A stretch of 64,000 bases of DNA from Actinomycetes bacterium (GCA_023461275.1 JAEYMI010000020.1:121018-185017); one strand, 5' to 3'; shown: positions 52,675 through 62,394, numbered from the stretch's first letter. Program-made: numbers and translations. Notes: generated by a model from the letters alone, not told the origin.

Positions 52675-53574
52675 ATGGACCAGCCGGGCGCCACGTTGGC
52701 CCGCGCGCTGACCGATGGCCGCCTCGTCGAGCTGGTGGACGAGGCGTCGCCGCTGAGGCCAGCACTCGACGCCATCGGACGACGGCACAGCCGGCCGCTG
52801 CAGATCCAGATCGCCGGTCGGCCCGGTACCGGACGCGACACCATGGCCCGCGCGGTTCGGGAGCGACTCGCGGTGACCGCGATCGGCCCTGGTGAGGCAG
52901 CCGAAGGCGCCCGCGACGCCGATCTGTGGCTGTACGTCCTGACCGGTCCGCCGCGTCGGGCGGATCGAAAAGCGTTGTCCGCGTTGCCCGCCGAACTCAC
53001 GATGGTGGTGCTCGGCAAGGCCGACACCTTCGGCGACTGGGAGACCGCGACCGAGGTGGCACACCAGTGCGCGGCCGTCCTCGAGTTGCCCGTCGCCCCG
53101 GTGTCTCAGCTGCTGGCGTGTGCGGACCTGCGCGACGACGAATACAACTTCCTGCGGATGCTGCACCTCGCCGGTGAGGAGATGCCGTCGATGGCCGGAC
53201 AGTTCCTGGTCGGCTCGATCGCGCACCTGCCCGTGCCCGACGACGTGGCGCCGCTGGAGACCTCCGAGCGGCTGATGCGTGCCAACCTGATGAGCCGCGT
53301 CGACCAGTTCGGCATCCAGGCGGCACTCGATCTGATCGCGTCCGGGCATCCCGCGAGCGCCGACGCGGCCGCGCTGAACACCGCGCTGCGCAACGCGAGC
53401 GGAATCGACGTGCTGCGCGACGCCATCGGCGACCGGGTCGGGCAGGTCAGGGTGCGTCGCGACGTGCAGGCCCGCGCCGCGATCGACGACCTCGCCGCGG
53501 CGGGCGAGGACCGTGACGTCCTGGAACAGGCACTGCAACTCGACGGTGACGTGGCCGAAGGGGATCGGTCATGA
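52675..53574 (+). CDS. Rv0209-like protein, partner of a membrane GTPase-like protein
   Basis: About 299 residues from the ATG at 52675, which follows GGGGGTGGG. The N-terminal part resembles a degenerate P-loop GTPase: LQIQIAGRPGTGRDTMARAV at the nucleotide-loop position and LTMVVLGKADTFGDW at the NKxD position. The C-terminal half is helical. It overlaps the next gene by four bases and is its probable partner. The pair sits in the place of Rv0209-Rv0210. I infer a role in envelope or membrane remodelling. Confidence 0.65.
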   Translation: MDQPGATLARALTDGRLVELVDEASPLRPALDAIGRRHSRPLQIQIAGRPGTGRDTMARAVRERLAVTAIGPGEAAEGARDADLWLYVLTGPPRRADRKALSALPAELTMVVLGKADTFGDWETATEVAHQCAAVLELPVAPVSQLLACADLRDDEYNFLRMLHLAGEEMPSMAGQFLVGSIAHLPVPDDVAPLETSERLMRANLMSRVDQFGIQAALDLIASGHPASADAAALNTALRNASGIDVLRDAIGDRVGQVRVRRDVQARAAIDDLAAAGEDRDVLEQALQLDGDVAEGDRS

Positions 53575-55340
53575 CATCGCAGCAGACCCCGGCCGACGCG
53601 CCGTCCAACACGCCGGCCAGCGCTCAGCCCACCGCGCCGGACACCGAGATCGGCGCCGACGTGGCGTCGGGACTGTTGCCGTCGGGACCGGCGCTCTACG
53701 CCGCGGTGCGGGAACTGACCGGCTTCGACGCGACCGCGCTGCCCGGTACCGGGACCGCGGTGGCGGTCACCGGCATCGGCGGAACCGGGGCCCGCACGGT
53801 GATCGAGGCCTGCGGTGAGCTCGCACCGGAGATCGTCACCGAACCCACCGGCGGCGGGCGTCGTCCGGCCGATCAGCGGGTGGGGATCGCGCTGATGGTC
53901 CTCGACCCGTCGTCGTCGGTCGGTGAGGAAGAGAAGCGTCTGCTCTACGACCTGAGATCGCGGTTCGGCATCGTCGCGCTGGTGTGCAACAAGATCGACG
54001 CGTTCTGGGACTGGCCGCGGATCGTTCGTGCGCATCGCGCCTTTCTGGACCCGCACGAGCAGCTACCGGTGTTCGCGGTGTCCTCGGTTGCGGCGCTGGC
54101 CGGCGCGGCCGACGAGTCGGGCGTCGGTGGTCTCGTCGACTGGATGCGGGAGATGCTGGCCGCTCCGCCGGACCTGCGCGCCGAACGGGCCAGGGTCACC
54201 ACGGCCATCGGTGCCATCGACTTCCAGCTCGAGAAGCTACGACGCGCGGCCGCGGACGCGGCCCCTGTCGAGAACATCGATGACCTGACCCGCCGACGTC
54301 GAGTGCTGGTGGAATCACGCGATCGTGGCCGGGTGGATCGCCTCGGGTCGGTGCGGGCCGGCCTCGCGCGGGTGCGCACCGAATCCGCCGGCGCCACCCA
54401 GGACGGCATCCGGGCACTGTCGGCGACGGCGTCGGCCCGGTGCTCGACGCTGACCGCCCGGACCGTCGACGACTACGTCGACTGGCTGGCCCGCGAAGGT
54501 GACGATCTGACGGTCCGCATCGACCAGGCCGCGCAGGACGGGATCGGGGAGGTCGCGTCGACGGCGCTGATCGGCACCGACGTCGCCGAACCGAACCAGT
54601 CCGACCCCAGCCAGCCCGATCCGAACCGCCACGATGCCGAGCCGACATCCGACCCGGCCGACAACACCGCGGGGCAGTTCTTCGACGAGCCGCTGTTGTC
54701 GTCGTCGGACGCCACCCCGACCCCTTCTACCCCGACGCCTTCAACGCCCACGCCGTTTCAGCGCGAGGTCCCCACCGGTCGTCGTGGTGCCGAGGATGTG
54801 CTGATGGTGGTGGTCGGCGCGTCCAGCGGCCTCGGGCTGGGCCGGCTGATCGTGACGCCGATGGCGCAGGTCCAGACGCTGCAGTGGATCAGCATGCCGC
54901 TGACCCTGATTCTGGGGGTCGCGGTGGCCGGGCTGGTGATCCGGGTTCGACGGGCCGCGACCCTGCGCAACGAGATGCGCAGCTGGACCTCCGACGCGCT
55001 CGCCGAGATCCGGGCACGCATCGACCAGCGGGTGAGTATGCGCATCGGCGCCGCCGAGCCACGCATGACCGGCCAGCTGGGACGCTTCCACGAACGGCGT
55101 ACCCGACAGCTGTCCGAACAGATCACCGCGCTCGACGACCGCATCCGTGCGGTGCGGTCGGGCTCGGTGCCGCGCAACGTGAGCGAATCGGCGTCCCGCG
55201 CCCGTGACCTGCACCGGATGCTCGACCGGAGGGCGCGTGCCCTGATGGGCGAGGACCCCGATGATCAGGATCTCGATGGGGAGAATCTCGATGGGGAGGA
55301 CCAGGGAACCGGGGCGCGGGCAGATGCGTCAGAGAATTAG
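53571..55340 (+). CDS. Rv0210-like membrane-associated GTPase-like (dynamin-like) protein
   Basis: A 589-residue protein. AVTGIGGTGARTVIEAC is a loosely GTPase-like P-loop, and LVCNKIDAFWDW (about residue 138) is a clear NKxD guanine-specificity motif. A helical region with coiled-coil character follows (residues 210-340), then an acidic linker, two closely spaced membrane helices (about 405-460: VLMVVVGASSGLG and ISMPLTLILGVAVAGLVI) and a charged C-terminal coiled coil. This layout recalls bacterial dynamin-like proteins. It is coupled by ATGA to the preceding gene. Nucleotide use cannot be proved because the P-loop lacks the canonical GKS. Confidence 0.65.
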   Translation: MTSQQTPADAPSNTPASAQPTAPDTEIGADVASGLLPSGPALYAAVRELTGFDATALPGTGTAVAVTGIGGTGARTVIEACGELAPEIVTEPTGGGRRPADQRVGIALMVLDPSSSVGEEEKRLLYDLRSRFGIVALVCNKIDAFWDWPRIVRAHRAFLDPHEQLPVFAVSSVAALAGAADESGVGGLVDWMREMLAAPPDLRAERARVTTAIGAIDFQLEKLRRAAADAAPVENIDDLTRRRRVLVESRDRGRVDRLGSVRAGLARVRTESAGATQDGIRALSATASARCSTLTARTVDDYVDWLAREGDDLTVRIDQAAQDGIGEVASTALIGTDVAEPNQSDPSQPDPNRHDAEPTSDPADNTAGQFFDEPLLSSSDATPTPSTPTPSTPTPFQREVPTGRRGAEDVLMVVVGASSGLGLGRLIVTPMAQVQTLQWISMPLTLILGVAVAGLVIRVRRAATLRNEMRSWTSDALAEIRARIDQRVSMRIGAAEPRMTGQLGRFHERRTRQLSEQITALDDRIRAVRSGSVPRNVSESASRARDLHRMLDRRARALMGEDPDDQDLDGENLDGEDQGTGARADASEN

Positions 55341-55361
55341 GGACCGTCGGTAGCCGGCGCC

Positions 55362-55419
55362 CGGAACACCGAACGATCTCCGGAACACCCGAACGATCTC
55401 CGGAACACCCGATCTGCAG
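55362..55419. repeat. Tandem repeat upstream of the DUF6802 gene
   Basis: CGGAACACC(C)GAACGATCTC occurs twice with one base difference (55362-55380 and 55381-55400), followed by a partial third unit CGGAACACCCGATCTGCAG. It fills most of the gap before the DUF6802 gene and ends just before its GAGGAG ribosome-binding site. Confidence 0.7.
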
Positions 55420-55432
55420 CGAGGAGAAATCT

Positions 55433-55798
55433 ATGGATCTGTCACTCTTTGGCGGTGAGCCGTTTGGGGGCGAGGACCCGGACGGGCACGCGCACCACCT
55501 CGGCGCCGAACCCGCTGGGCATCTCGAACCGGAGTCGTCGCCGGAGGACCACCTGTGGATGCATGACGACGGCCGGATCTGGGATCTCGGTCCCGCAGAC
55601 GTCGACTCCGACAGCGACGGCATCTCCGATTCGCTGACCCGCAACGGCCCCGACGGGCTCACCGTGTACACCGATACCGATCACGACGGCCAGGTGGACA
55701 AGATCACCTCGGTACGTCCCGACGGGGGGTTCAGCACCCGCACTCTCGACACCGAAACCGGGGCCTGGCTTCCCACCGATTCAGGTCGGATTGGCTGA
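55433..55798 (+). CDS. DUF6802-type small acidic protein with calcium-binding-like repeats
   Basis: A 121-residue very acidic protein with GAGGAG eight bases before the ATG. The central DVDSDSDGISDS and DTDHDGQVDK match thrombospondin type-3/EF-hand-like DxDxDG loops, so Ca2+ binding is plausible. The beginning (MDLSLFGGEPFGGED) is short and there is no signal peptide. The combination WMHDDGRIWDLG with such loops is typical of DUF6802 proteins. Function is unknown. Confidence 0.65.
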   Translation: MDLSLFGGEPFGGEDPDGHAHHLGAEPAGHLEPESSPEDHLWMHDDGRIWDLGPADVDSDSDGISDSLTRNGPDGLTVYTDTDHDGQVDKITSVRPDGGFSTRTLDTETGAWLPTDSGRIG

Positions 55799-55832
55799 TC
55801 GGTTCAGGCCACCTGGATATGGTGACCTGTAT

Positions 55833-55854
55833 AGATGTGGCATATGCCGCATCT
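55833..55854. promoter_or_regulatory. 22-base palindrome upstream of pckG
   Basis: AGATGTGGCATATGCCGCATCT is an uninterrupted inverted repeat with one mismatched pair, 110 bases before the pckG start. Its symmetry and length suit a dimeric repressor or activator of gluconeogenesis. No matching regulator is identifiable in the window. Confidence 0.5.
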
Positions 55855-55964
55855 GTACGACCCGGTACCTAGCGTCTGTTCGGTAGACGTATCCTGGGGC
55901 CTAAGACGCACAAACCCGGCCGATCAACGTCGCTACATACGGCCACCTCGGAGGAGATCTCACC

Positions 55965-57791
55965 ATGACCGCAGCAACCATCCCGGGACTCGATCCCGAC
56001 AGCGCGCCCACCAAACACGCAGGATTGCTGGCCTGGGTTGCCGAGGTTGCCGAACTCACCCAGCCCGACCGCGTGGTCTGGTCCGACGGCAGCGATGACG
56101 AGTGGAAGGAGCTCACCGACGACCTGGTCAAGGCCGGCACCCTGGTGAAGCTCAACGAAGACCTCAAGCCGAATTCGTTCCTGGCCAATTCCGACCCCGC
56201 CGACGTCGCCCGCGTCGAGTCGCGCACCTTCATCTGCTCGGAGAAGGAAGAAGACGCCGGACCCACCAACAACTGGGTCGCCCCCGACGAGATGAAGGCG
56301 ACCCTGACGCCGCTGTTCCGTGGCAGCATGCGCGGCCGCACGATGTTCGTCATCCCGTTCTGCATGGGCCCGCTGGGCTCCGACGACCCCAAGCTCGGCG
56401 TCGAGATCACCGACTCGGAGTACGTGGTGCTCTCGATGCGCATCATGACCCGCGTCGGACCGAAGGTGCTCGAACTGCTCGGTGACGACGGCTTCTTCGT
56501 CAAGGGCCTGCACTCGGTGGGCGCGCCGCTGGAGCCCGGCCAGGCCGACGTGCCGTGGCCCTGCAACAGCGACAAGTACATCACCCACTTCCCGGAGACC
56601 CGCGAGATCTGGTCGTACGGTTCGGGCTACGGCGGCAACGCGCTGCTCGGCAAGAAGTGCTACGCCCTACGTATCGCTTCGGTGATCGCCCGCGACGAGG
56701 GCTGGATGGCCGAGCACATGCTGATCCTCAAGCTGACCAGCCCCGAGGACAAGGTCTACTACGTGGCCGCGGCCTTCCCGAGTGCCTGCGGCAAGACCAA
56801 CCTCGCGATGATCCAGCCGACCATCCCCGGTTGGAAGGCCGAGACCGTCGGCGACGACATCGCCTGGATGCGTTTCGGCGAGGACGGCCGTCTTTACGCG
56901 ATCAACCCGGAGTTCGGTTTCTTCGGTGTCGCGCCCGGCACCAGCGACAGCTCCAACCCGAACGCGATGAAGACCATCGAGAAGGGCAACACCCTCTACA
57001 CCAACGTCGCGCTCACCGATGACGGCGACATCTGGTGGGAGGGCATCGGCGGCGAGAAGCCGGCGCACCTGACCGACTGGCTCGGCAACGACTGGACTCC
57101 GGAGTCCGATCATCCTGCCGCACACCCGAATTCGCGTTACTGCACCCCGCTGGACCAGTGCCCGTCGCTGGCGCCGGAGTGGGATGACCCGCAGGGTGTG
57201 CCGATTTCGGCGATCCTGTTCGGCGGACGCCGCAAGACCACCGTTCCGCTGGTGACCGAGGCACGTGACTGGCAGGCCGGTGTCTTCATGGGCGCCACCG
57301 TCGGTTCTGAGCAGACCGCCGCGGCCGAAGGCACCGTCGGCACCGTTCGTCGTGACCCGATGGCGATGCTGCCGTTCATGGGCTACCACGTCGGCGACTA
57401 CTTCCAGCACTGGATCAACCTCGGCAAGAACGCCGACGCGTCCAAGCTGCCCAAGGTCTTCTACGTCAACTGGTTCCGTCGTGGCGACGACGGCCGCTTC
57501 CTGTGGCCCGGATTCGGCGAGAACAGCCGCGTGCTGAAGTGGATCATCGGCCGCATCGAGGGCAAGAGCGAGGGCACCGAGACACCGATCGGCATCGTCG
57601 CCAAGCCCGAGGAGATCGACGTCACCGGACTCGACGTGCCCGCCGAGGATCTCGAGGCCGCGCTGACCTTCGATCCCGCGGAATGGCGTCGCGAACTGCC
57701 GCTGATCGAGGAACTGTTCGATTTCGTCGGCGAGAAGCTGCCGACAAACCTGCAGGATGAGCTGGATTCGCTCAAACAGCGACTGGAATGA
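55965..57791 (+). CDS. pckG: Phosphoenolpyruvate carboxykinase (GTP)
   Basis: A 608-residue enzyme of normal length. The kinase-1a loop FPSACGKTNLAMI with the reactive cysteine lies at about residues 269-281; GDDIAWMRFGEDG and WINLGKNADASKLPKVFYVNWFRR (broken here for brevity into its visible pieces) are other family landmarks. It converts oxaloacetate plus GTP to phosphoenolpyruvate, CO2 and GDP in gluconeogenesis, including growth on fatty acids. AGGAGG precedes the ATG. It follows the DUF6802 gene after a 166-base gap with the palindrome, which suggests its own promoter. Confidence 0.96.
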   Translation: MTAATIPGLDPDSAPTKHAGLLAWVAEVAELTQPDRVVWSDGSDDEWKELTDDLVKAGTLVKLNEDLKPNSFLANSDPADVARVESRTFICSEKEEDAGPTNNWVAPDEMKATLTPLFRGSMRGRTMFVIPFCMGPLGSDDPKLGVEITDSEYVVLSMRIMTRVGPKVLELLGDDGFFVKGLHSVGAPLEPGQADVPWPCNSDKYITHFPETREIWSYGSGYGGNALLGKKCYALRIASVIARDEGWMAEHMLILKLTSPEDKVYYVAAAFPSACGKTNLAMIQPTIPGWKAETVGDDIAWMRFGEDGRLYAINPEFGFFGVAPGTSDSSNPNAMKTIEKGNTLYTNVALTDDGDIWWEGIGGEKPAHLTDWLGNDWTPESDHPAAHPNSRYCTPLDQCPSLAPEWDDPQGVPISAILFGGRRKTTVPLVTEARDWQAGVFMGATVGSEQTAAAEGTVGTVRRDPMAMLPFMGYHVGDYFQHWINLGKNADASKLPKVFYVNWFRRGDDGRFLWPGFGENSRVLKWIIGRIEGKSEGTETPIGIVAKPEEIDVTGLDVPAEDLEAALTFDPAEWRRELPLIEELFDFVGEKLPTNLQDELDSLKQRLE

Positions 57792-57839
57792 GACTGGCCC
57801 GAGATTGATCGGGGGGCCGGGGGCAATCAGGGTGGGGGT

Positions 57840-58859
57840 ATGTTCGCTGCTATGAAGTTCCGTCGTTGGGGGGCGGCCGTCGTGGCCGCGTGCGCAGTTG
57901 CGCTGGTTGGCCCCTCGGTCCACGCTGAGGCAGCGCCTGCCGGGATCAGCACCCGCTATGTCAGTTCCATGTCGACCGGTCCGCTGGCGCCGCCACCGAT
58001 GCTTTTCGGCGGTATCTCCGGCATCGACGACCTCGGCGGCGGTCGCTACGCGATGATCTCCACCGACGTCGGCCGGTTCGGTCCGGCGCGGTTCTTCACG
58101 GCGAAGATCCCGACCAACACCGCCTACTTCATGGCGCAGCCGAGTCTGACCGGTGTGTCGATGGTGCTCGGCCCCAACAACCTGCCGATGCTGGGCGGGT
58201 CCGGGCAGTTCGAGGGCATCCGCGGATTCGGTCGCGATTTCGTGGTGGTCAGCGGTGGCGACCACCAGTTCGTGCGGATCATCGGCGGTGGCGGCAACTT
58301 CCTGCGCGAACTGTCGCTGCCCGCGGCCTACCGGCCCGGCAAGGGCGTCGGACTCGCAGGTCAACGCGGTCTGACCGGTGTGGCGGTCAGCCCGTCGGGC
58401 AAGATCAGCGTGCTCACCGCCGGCGGACTCCGGCAGGACGCACCCAACGCGGCGCGCCTGCTCACCTTCGGCAAGCCCAACACCGAGTTCGTCTATCGCA
58501 CCGATCCCGATAAGGTCGCCGCCGACGTGCTCGCCGTCAACAACACCGACTACCTGGTGCTCGAACGTGGCGCAGGTCGCACGACGAGCATCTACTGGGC
58601 AACCACCCGGGGTGCGACGAATGTCGCCGGGCAGCAGCAGGTCGGTGGGGCGGCGTCGATGCGCAAGTCGCAGATCTTCTCGACCATTCCGCTGACCCGG
58701 CTGAGTGCCGGCAACATCTCCGGAATGGCTTGGGGCGGTTGGCATCCCAACGATCGGTGGGCTGACTACCGGGCCCGCACGCTGATCCTGGTGAGCAACG
58801 ACGTCTTCTCCGGCAACACCAGATTGCACGCGCTGGAGTACCGGTCACCCAAGAACTGA
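57840..58859 (+). CDS. Secreted esterase-like protein of the phytase-like family
   Basis: A 339-residue protein with a Sec signal peptide (KFRRWGAAVVAACAVALVG, cleavage probably after AEA at about residue 31). The mature part begins a beta-propeller-like domain with GGISGIDDLGGGRYAMISTDVG, the opening motif of the esterase-like/phytase-like family (PF13449). Ends with TLILVSNDVFSGNTRLHALEYR. It would act outside the cytoplasmic membrane; the substrate is unknown. The ATG at 57840 has AGGGTGGGGG upstream; ATG 57852 is also possible. Confidence 0.78.
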   Translation: MFAAMKFRRWGAAVVAACAVALVGPSVHAEAAPAGISTRYVSSMSTGPLAPPPMLFGGISGIDDLGGGRYAMISTDVGRFGPARFFTAKIPTNTAYFMAQPSLTGVSMVLGPNNLPMLGGSGQFEGIRGFGRDFVVVSGGDHQFVRIIGGGGNFLRELSLPAAYRPGKGVGLAGQRGLTGVAVSPSGKISVLTAGGLRQDAPNAARLLTFGKPNTEFVYRTDPDKVAADVLAVNNTDYLVLERGAGRTTSIYWATTRGATNVAGQQQVGGAASMRKSQIFSTIPLTRLSAGNISGMAWGGWHPNDRWADYRARTLILVSNDVFSGNTRLHALEYRSPKN

Positions 58860-58929
58860 TCCGGATCTCCGGGTCCGGTCAGGGGGTACCCCGATGGCAA
58901 ACCCGGCGCCGTTTTGGCACGGTTGAACC

Positions 58930-59763
58930 ATGACGTCGAACCAGACCGGAGAACGGGCCGAGAACCGCGCGATCGCGGCGGGCGCCGAAGAACTGACCAA
59001 GGTGTACGGCACCGGTGACACGGTGGTGAAGGCGCTGCGCGGCGTCTCGATCGAGTTCCGCGCCGGTGAATTCACCGCGATCATGGGGCCCTCGGGGTCG
59101 GGCAAGTCCACCCTGATGCACTGCCTGGCCGGGCTCGACGTCGCGTCGAGCGGGCGCGTACACATCGGCGACGTCGACCTGACCGGCCTGTCCGACAAGC
59201 AGATGACCATGTTGCGCCGCGACCGGATCGGCTTCGTCTTCCAGTCGTTCAACCTGGTGCCGACGCTCACTGCCAAGGAGAACATCACCCTGCCCGTCGA
59301 CATCGCCGGACGCCAGGTCGACACCGAATGGTTCGACGCGGTGGTCGCCCGGCTGGGCATCACCGACCGTCTCGGGCACCTGCCCAGCGAACTGTCCGGC
59401 GGTCAGCAGCAGCGCGTGGCCTGCGCGCGGGCGCTCGTCGGACGTCCCGACATCATCTTCGGCGACGAACCGACCGGCAACCTCGACTCCCGGTCCTCCG
59501 GCGAGGTGCTCTCCATCCTGCGCGCGGCGACCGACGAGTTCGGTCAGACCGTGGTCATCGTGACGCACGATCCGCGTGCGGCGTCGTATGCCGACCGGGT
59601 GGTGTTCCTCGCCGACGGTGCGGTGGTGCGGGAACTGCAGCGACCGACCGCCGACGACGTCTTCGAGGTGATGAAACATCTCGACGACGGCACGGGTGGT
59701 GCGTCGACGCCGACGCAGACCACCGGGCCAGTCGAAGATCCCGACCCGTACGTGGTGGGCTGA
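58930..59763 (+). CDS. ABC transporter ATP-binding protein (MacB/LolD type)
   Basis: A 277-residue ATPase. Walker A GPSGSGKST (about residues 55-63), Q-loop FVFQSFNLVP, signature LSGGQQQRVACARAL, Walker B IIFGDEPTGNLDS and switch histidine VIVTHDPR are all present. The GNLDSRSSGEVL and NLVPTLTAKENI segments are characteristic of the LolD/MacB/FtsE group that works on lipids, peptides or envelope substrates. The permease follows three bases after the stop, so this is a two-gene unit. Confidence 0.88.
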   Translation: MTSNQTGERAENRAIAAGAEELTKVYGTGDTVVKALRGVSIEFRAGEFTAIMGPSGSGKSTLMHCLAGLDVASSGRVHIGDVDLTGLSDKQMTMLRRDRIGFVFQSFNLVPTLTAKENITLPVDIAGRQVDTEWFDAVVARLGITDRLGHLPSELSGGQQQRVACARALVGRPDIIFGDEPTGNLDSRSSGEVLSILRAATDEFGQTVVIVTHDPRAASYADRVVFLADGAVVRELQRPTADDVFEVMKHLDDGTGGASTPTQTTGPVEDPDPYVVG

Positions 59764-59766
59764 GCC

Positions 59767-62331
59767 ATGGCCTCCTCGGTGATGCGCAGGGTATCCCTGC
59801 GCAACCTTCGCGCGCACAAGATCCGGCTGTTCCTGACGGTGTTCTCCATCGTGCTCGGTACCGCCTTCGTCGCGGGTTCGATCGTGTTCACCTCGACCAT
59901 CTCCAAAGGCTTCACCGACATCTTCGATTCCGCGGCACCCGGGGTGGCGGTCGAGGTCACCGCGAAAGGCGACGCCCGGGCGATCGGGGTGCCCGACGAG
60001 GCCGTCGACACCCTGAAACAACGACGCGACGAACTCGGCATCGATCGCCTCACCACCGATTACACCGGCACGGTGACCATCGCCGGCGGAGACGGCAAGG
60101 CCTTGCAGACCGGCGGGGCCCCCAGCGTCGGAACAGCGTATGTGCCGCCGTCACAATCACTTTCGCCGAAATCGTCGAAGATCCTGCCGGGTGGTCGTGC
60201 GCCGGAGAACTCCGGTGAGGTGGCACTCAACGCCGACGCCGCGGAGAAGGGTGGCCTCAAGGTCGGGTCCAAGACCAAGCTCGTCGTCGGACAGGGTGCG
60301 TCCGGGCCCAAGGATGTGACGGTCGTCGGATTGTTCGACCTGCCGGCGTCGACCGGTGGTTACGTCAACGTCCAATTCGATTCCGAGACAGCACGTTCGC
60401 TGTTCTCCGACGGCAGTCACGTCGCCCAGATCGACATGTCGGCCAAGCCCGGGGTGACACCGGACCAACTGCGTGAGCGGGTGGCGTCGGCGCTGCCGGC
60501 CGACACCTACAACATCCGCACCGGCGATCAGGTGCGCCAGGACCAGAAGGATCAGGTCAACCAGTTCCTCACCGTGTTCACCGCCATCCTGCTGGCCTTC
60601 GCCGCCATCGGATTGATCGTGGGCACGTTCATCATCTACAACACCTTCTCGATGATTGTGGCGCAACGGAATCGGGAGTTGGCGCTGCTGCGGGCGGTCG
60701 GGGCCGGCCAACGTCAGGTGTCGAACTCGGTGCTGTTGGAGGCGTTCATCGTCGGCGTGATCGGCGGGGCCGTCGGCCTGGCCGCCGGAGTGGGTCTGGC
60801 AGCGCTGCTCAAGACGATCACCGTCTCGCAATCGGGCCTGCCGAGTGCGCCGCTGCAGGTGGGGGTGTGGGCGGTACTGGCGTCGATCTTCGTCGGCGTC
60901 GGTGTCACCATGGTCAGCGCCTGGGTGCCCGCGGTGCGGGCGTCACGGGTGCCGCCGGTGGAGGCGATGCGGGCCAGCGCCGCAGAGGGTTCGGCGTCGT
61001 TGCGGCTGCGGACGGTGATCGGTGTCATCGTCGGGGTGGCCGGGCTGGCCGGCATCTTCGGCGGAGCGCTGGGTGGTGTGGGCGTGGGCCCCGCGACTCT
61101 GGTGGGCGTGGGTGCGGCCGCGGCCATCGCGTCGGTCGTGATGGCCGGACCCGCGTTGTCGCGGCCGGTGATCGGGGCACTCGGCACAGTGGTGGGCGCG
61201 CCGTTCGGCAAGATCGGCCAGCTCGCCCGGACCAATGCGGTCCGCAACCCGAGGCGTTCTGCGGCAACGGCTTTCGCGCTGACACTGGGCATCATGCTGG
61301 TCGCGGTGATCGGTACCTTGGGCACCTCGTTCAAGGGCACCGTCGACTCCACCATCGACAACGGGATCAGCGCCGACTACATGCTGCGCGCCTCGTCCAA
61401 CGCGGTCCCCATCCCGACCACCGTCTACGACGCGGCACGCACCGTCCCCGGCGTGGGCACGGCGGTCACGTTCAACATGGTCCCGGCCCGCGTCGACGGT
61501 GAACGCGTGGTGGGCTTCTCGCCGATCGGTGGCAAGGTCTCCGACGTCGTCGAACTGCACATGCAGGACGGGGCGTCGGACGTGCTGCCCGAGGACGCGA
61601 TGTTCGTCAGCCAACGCACCAGCGCCGAAAAGGGTTGGAAGCGCGGCGATACGGTGACGCTGAGCGCGCCGTCGGGTGACGAGGTGAAGGTCCCGGTGGC
61701 CGGTGTCTACGCCGACAACGAGGCACTGCAGCCATTCATGGTGGGGTCCAAGGTGTTTGACACGGTGGTGCCGCCGGCGTCGCGGGTCAGCGCACTGGTC
61801 CTGGTGACCGTGGCACCGGGCGCGGACTCGGCCAAGGTGCGCACCGGGCTGGAGAACGCGACCGGTTCGTACCTCACCGTGCAGGTACTCGACCGCGAAC
61901 AGTTCAAGAGCGCCATCTCGTCGCAGATCGATCAGATGCTCACCACGCTCTACGCCATGCTGGCGCTCGCGCTGATCATCGCGGTGCTCGGCATCATCAA
62001 CACGCTTGCGCTGTCGGTGGTGGAACGCACCCGTGAGATCGGCATGCTGCGCGCGGTGGGCATGCTGCGGTCGCAGGTTCGACGTTCGATCTATCTGGAG
62101 TCGGTGCTGATCGCCGTCTTCGGGGCGCTCGTCGGGGTGATCCTGGGAACCGTGATCGGGTGGGCGCTGGTCAAGACGCTCGCCAAATGGGGCCTCGGCG
62201 ACCCGGTGCTGCCGTGGAGTCTGATCGGCATCACCCTGATCGGGTCGGCGATCGTCGGCGTGGCCGCCGCACTGTGGCCGGCGGTACGCGCTGCCCGGAC
62301 CGGGCCGCTGGAGGCGATCGCGGAGGCGTGA
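59767..62331 (+). CDS. FtsX-like (MacB-type) ABC transporter permease
   Basis: An 854-residue permease with a duplicated MacB/FtsX plan. A first helix (RLFLTVFSIVLGTAFVAGSI) is followed by a large extracytoplasmic domain (about 45-260), three helices, a second soluble domain (about 500-700) and three final helices (AMLALALIIAVLGIINTLAL to AIVGVAAALWPAVRAAR). The motifs RNRELALLRAVGAGQRQV and RTREIGMLRAVGMLRSQV are the two coupling-helix regions that contact the ATPase. It probably exports or extracts a lipid or lipoprotein-type substrate at the outer face. Confidence 0.85.
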   Translation: MASSVMRRVSLRNLRAHKIRLFLTVFSIVLGTAFVAGSIVFTSTISKGFTDIFDSAAPGVAVEVTAKGDARAIGVPDEAVDTLKQRRDELGIDRLTTDYTGTVTIAGGDGKALQTGGAPSVGTAYVPPSQSLSPKSSKILPGGRAPENSGEVALNADAAEKGGLKVGSKTKLVVGQGASGPKDVTVVGLFDLPASTGGYVNVQFDSETARSLFSDGSHVAQIDMSAKPGVTPDQLRERVASALPADTYNIRTGDQVRQDQKDQVNQFLTVFTAILLAFAAIGLIVGTFIIYNTFSMIVAQRNRELALLRAVGAGQRQVSNSVLLEAFIVGVIGGAVGLAAGVGLAALLKTITVSQSGLPSAPLQVGVWAVLASIFVGVGVTMVSAWVPAVRASRVPPVEAMRASAAEGSASLRLRTVIGVIVGVAGLAGIFGGALGGVGVGPATLVGVGAAAAIASVVMAGPALSRPVIGALGTVVGAPFGKIGQLARTNAVRNPRRSAATAFALTLGIMLVAVIGTLGTSFKGTVDSTIDNGISADYMLRASSNAVPIPTTVYDAARTVPGVGTAVTFNMVPARVDGERVVGFSPIGGKVSDVVELHMQDGASDVLPEDAMFVSQRTSAEKGWKRGDTVTLSAPSGDEVKVPVAGVYADNEALQPFMVGSKVFDTVVPPASRVSALVLVTVAPGADSAKVRTGLENATGSYLTVQVLDREQFKSAISSQIDQMLTTLYAMLALALIIAVLGIINTLALSVVERTREIGMLRAVGMLRSQVRRSIYLESVLIAVFGALVGVILGTVIGWALVKTLAKWGLGDPVLPWSLIGITLIGSAIVGVAAALWPAVRAARTGPLEAIAEA

Positions 62332-62394
62332 GGTGACCGTCTGGAAGCGTCAGGATCTCCGGGAGCGTCCGTCGGGCGTGACACAATCGGGCTC

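Noticed and set aside
51664..53538. One very long minus-strand open frame of 624 codons covering trmB and the gene opposite
   Set aside because: Only the last 278 codons show TrmB motifs. The upstream part is the reverse-strand shadow of the GTPase-partner gene, which has its own start and ribosome-binding site.
56667..58829. 720-codon minus-strand open frame opposite pckG and the esterase-like gene
   Set aside because: It is the antisense shadow of two well-supported plus-strand genes; its composition is basic and lacks any recognisable domain.
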